DNA from: Sipunculus nudus
Lineage: Eukaryota > Annelida > Sipuncula > Golfingiida > Sipunculidae
Length of the DNA stretch: 64,000 nucleotides
NCBI GenBank assembly: GCA_026874595.1
Contig: CM049321.1
Span: forward strand, 12,881,479-12,945,478
Direction: 5' to 3'
In this document: positions 61,229 through 64,000 of the stretch, in pieces
Layout: each line of letters starts with the position of its first letter
Numbering within the stretch: the first letter of the stretch is position 1
Position numbers and translations under genes: made by a program
The notes under the pieces: model-generated
Told to the model about the DNA's origin: nothing
What the model saw: the letters and a program-made list of their open reading frames with translations, nothing else
The model's database searches: none

Positions 61229-62764
61229 TGTAAAAACTAAATGTTATGGAACAAAAACAAGGTATTCTGGGCAGGTATATGAAATATGCAGAAGCCTTAT
61301 CTATGATACAGTCTGCATAAATGACAAAAAACATAAATAATATTGATGAATACCATTGGCACTCTCTCACCATGCTAAACATGCAGAGACCAATTAACAT
61401 TTTAAGTACATTGTTGCTATCTGTTCTCCTAAGGGTCATGTCTGTTTTTGGTGATTTTATTTACAAAGTCAGTTCATTTTGAAGAATTACCTGCTGCAGA
61501 CATCCAGTGATTTATTCAAGACAGTATTTATTCATCAACAATTATTCACAATGAAACCATCACCATACCATGCAAAGAATTTAAGTGAAATTTTTTTTAA
61601 TAAAATTAGAGAAAACAGTCTACTTTTGTTGTGACTTGTTGACTGAAGTGACAGTGTCAAGGCCATTTTTTTTAAAGATAAGCATTTCATGACTGCTGCA
61701 AAACCCAATGGGCTTCCCTAATAAGCATTTCCCTTACAATATGTTTTTAAAACATGTTGAGGAATGCAGATTGTTCAAATTGGGTTTCAAACCATAAATT
61801 ACATATATTGTGCATTCAAAAAGGCAACTTACACTAATGCATCAGGTGTACATTTCATATACATGTGAAACTATATAACACATGCTGACACATGCATTTG
61901 CACTTGCTCTGTGACCCAAGTGCTGCTTCAAAACTAGGTCTATTTATTTTTTAATTTAAAAAGTTTCAAGTGCAAATTTATCAAGCAATTACATGCCACT
62001 TGAGCAGAGCAAATAATTCAATTTGCATTTGAAACAGTTTGAAACAACCTCCTGAGCTTAATTCTGAAAGTTTTGGCAAAGCAGATAAAAAACTAGCGTC
62101 ATAACGACCCTCTGGCATTACGACCAGATAAGTGGCGCCAGAGTGTCTTTACATCTAAGTCTGTGGAACACATTATAAGGCCTTATGAAGATGCAATTAT
62201 TTTTGTCATTTCTGACAACGCTTCATGGCCTACAGGTACACTGTCAGTCAACATAAACTAGACCAATCGTTAGCATTTATACCCAGCACATTAGTAAACC
62301 CCTCTGCCAGGGTTGGCAATTTCTTCAGAGAGGCGGTTCCTTCCATGGAAACTTCCGGAAACTTCCGGCTTGGAAGAGATAGTTTCCTCCGTTTCTTCCG
62401 GAAGAAATTCTCAAATTTCATGTGAGAATATATAAATCTAATAAATTTTCAGCTTTATTTCTGCTTAAACTAAATCTGTTTCATCTTATTCGCAAATATA
62501 AAGTTTATTTTAATATATAATGTTATCTTAGAATGTATGACTATTAGTTTAATTTAGTTAGACAATATGCCTCCTGTAGTTTTGAGTTTGTCAGTTCAGG
62601 TGACATAATTTAAAATCAATGGACACAGGTTTAAGTCCAGTTGACCATGCAATGATTACCAGGTGATTACATTAACAAGAAGAAATGTTCTTTAGATATA
62701 TTTTCTCATTCATGACTAAGGAGAATACAAATCATGCCGGAACTTGGGTAAATGACAGACAGAC
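61229..62764. other. No gene recognised
   Basis: AT-rich DNA, except for a short GC-richer patch at 62325-62415 with repeated TTCCGGAA-type words. Its open frame (62225-62425) has no family likeness. Confidence 0.5.
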
Positions 62765-63559
62765 CCCCTTTTCTAAACAAGGGACCCATGGGTCACTGTA
62801 CTCAGCTAAAGTTGACCTTGAAGGTAAAAATCTAAAATAATATCAAATGGAGATAACGTCTAAGCGGAAAAGGTAATATAGGCCATGGCTGGTTGACATG
62901 ATTGGGTTTGTATTGATGTGTAAGAAATTGTTGCAAATAATAATATTTTGTGACCAAAAGATGCATTTCCTAATGTTAAAATTGAAGCATGTGATCAGTT
63001 TTTATGAACATAAGATGAATATTATAACCATGATCATTGGTTGACTTTTTGATAAATTGTTGACAGTTCAGTTATACACACATTTGCTCAATTGGATCTT
63101 TTTTTTTTAAATATATATATATATATGTATTTTTTTATTTTATAAAATGTATACAAGTGAAATATAACTTAAATCCCCTGATGATGCACAGACAGAGCTG
63201 ATAACTTCTGTTCCATTCACCTGAAGCAAGAATATGTTTCAATTAGATATTTTCTAATCCAATTATTTTTTTTTAAATTGAATAAATTTTACACATTTGC
63301 AATAAAACAAATGTCATAGTGCACAGGTGCAAAGGAATCAGCGGCAGCAAGGGGGGGGGGGGTGATGGGGGGGGGGGGGGGGGGGGTTTACCAACACTTC
63401 TGCATATACATACAGGGCAAACAAAGCCTGATCTCCAGTTCTGCTGAGGCAGGAAAATAATGAACAAATGTTTGTATTAGATCGTCATTTTATTACCACA
63501 TCCTTTTTTTTTCATTTTAAGTTTATATTTCTATACATTTAAAAAATAACTCTCTCTCA

Positions 63560-63596
<37 letters not shown>

Positions 63597-64000
63597 TATA
63601 TTTTACCACAAAAATGTATATTTAAAATATACAAAACAATATATATCTATAAATAATACTTGATTTAGATTTCACAACTTTAAATTGTGCCTTTATTTAT
63701 CCATAATTTGCAATATATTTTGTAAAATTTATGCATACTGATGGGTTAAATTATATTTTAATCATTTTAAAGAAAATTGATTTCTTTAAAAATGCTACAT
63801 TGACACAACATTTGCATCTTCTGGATTACTTCTCGAATTACTTTTGAGGAAAGTTTTGTATAGTGGAGTGGAAACAGTATTACAATTAAGGAAATACAGT
63901 GCAAACAATTACAATTACTGCATACCACTTTGTGGGGAGGGGTGGGGGGGATATGAGAATAACTGTAACTGTACACCTGTCACAGCTGGGGATCTCCCCC
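62765..64000 (+). mobile_element. Family C dispersed repeat, second copy (runs off the window)
   Basis: From GGGACCCATGGGTCACTGTA it follows the 58.3 kb copy through CAGGGCAAACAAAGCCTGAT and GTACACCTGTCACAGC to the window edge. It contains an extra block of about 250 bases at 63170-63415, with long G runs (63352-63386), absent from the first copy. (CT)n and (TA)n follow at about 63551-63596. Confidence 0.82.

Noticed and set aside
63352-63386. Long G run as a possible G-quadruplex regulatory element
   Set aside because: It is a simple homopolymer inside a repeat copy, and homopolymer length is often unreliable in assemblies.

Overview
The window looks like nuclear DNA from an invertebrate, most likely a mollusc and possibly a bivalve. 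It is AT-rich, has many short exons split by long introns, and is full of SINEs, short inverted-repeat DNA elements, minisatellites and (AT)n tracts. The mollusc assignment is an inference from gene structure and repeat style. I recognise no species marker.

Two protein genes are supported, both on the minus strand. The main one is a complete coding set for mitochondrial FAD-dependent glycerol-3-phosphate dehydrogenase (GPD2). It has 16 coding exons between 46925 (ATG) and 9749 (stop). Every junction is GT-AG and every phase matches, giving 725 residues against about 727 in vertebrate GPD2. The protein has both GlpD family signatures and two C-terminal EF-hands. The other gene enters at the left edge: the first 172 codons of a RING plus two B-box (TRIM-type) protein, positions 518 to 1, whose remainder lies outside the window. 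The two gene products have no evident functional link.

Layout: 1-518 TRIM-like 5' exon; 519-9748 intergenic DNA and the GPD2 3' UTR, with a SINE and a pair of oppositely oriented MITEs; 9749-29956 GPD2 exons 16 to 3, with introns carrying minisatellites and TIR elements; 29957-46033 a 16 kb intron 2 packed with repeats; 46034-46944 exons 2 and 1; 46945-64000 upstream DNA dominated by transposable elements.

The most interesting part is 54.1-61.2 kb. A palindrome-rich repeat element (here family A) has been split twice. One insertion is a 2.8 kb TIR element with a TA target duplication, and the other is a 1.9 kb dispersed repeat (family C). The 2.8 kb element contains no transposase that I can recognise. 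It carries a CpG-rich segment with a repeat-coded reading frame (21-residue units) broken by a 4-base GATC insertion. I found no CRISPR array, no operon and no clear new defence or metabolic system. The novelty here lies in the repeats and the cargo of that element.
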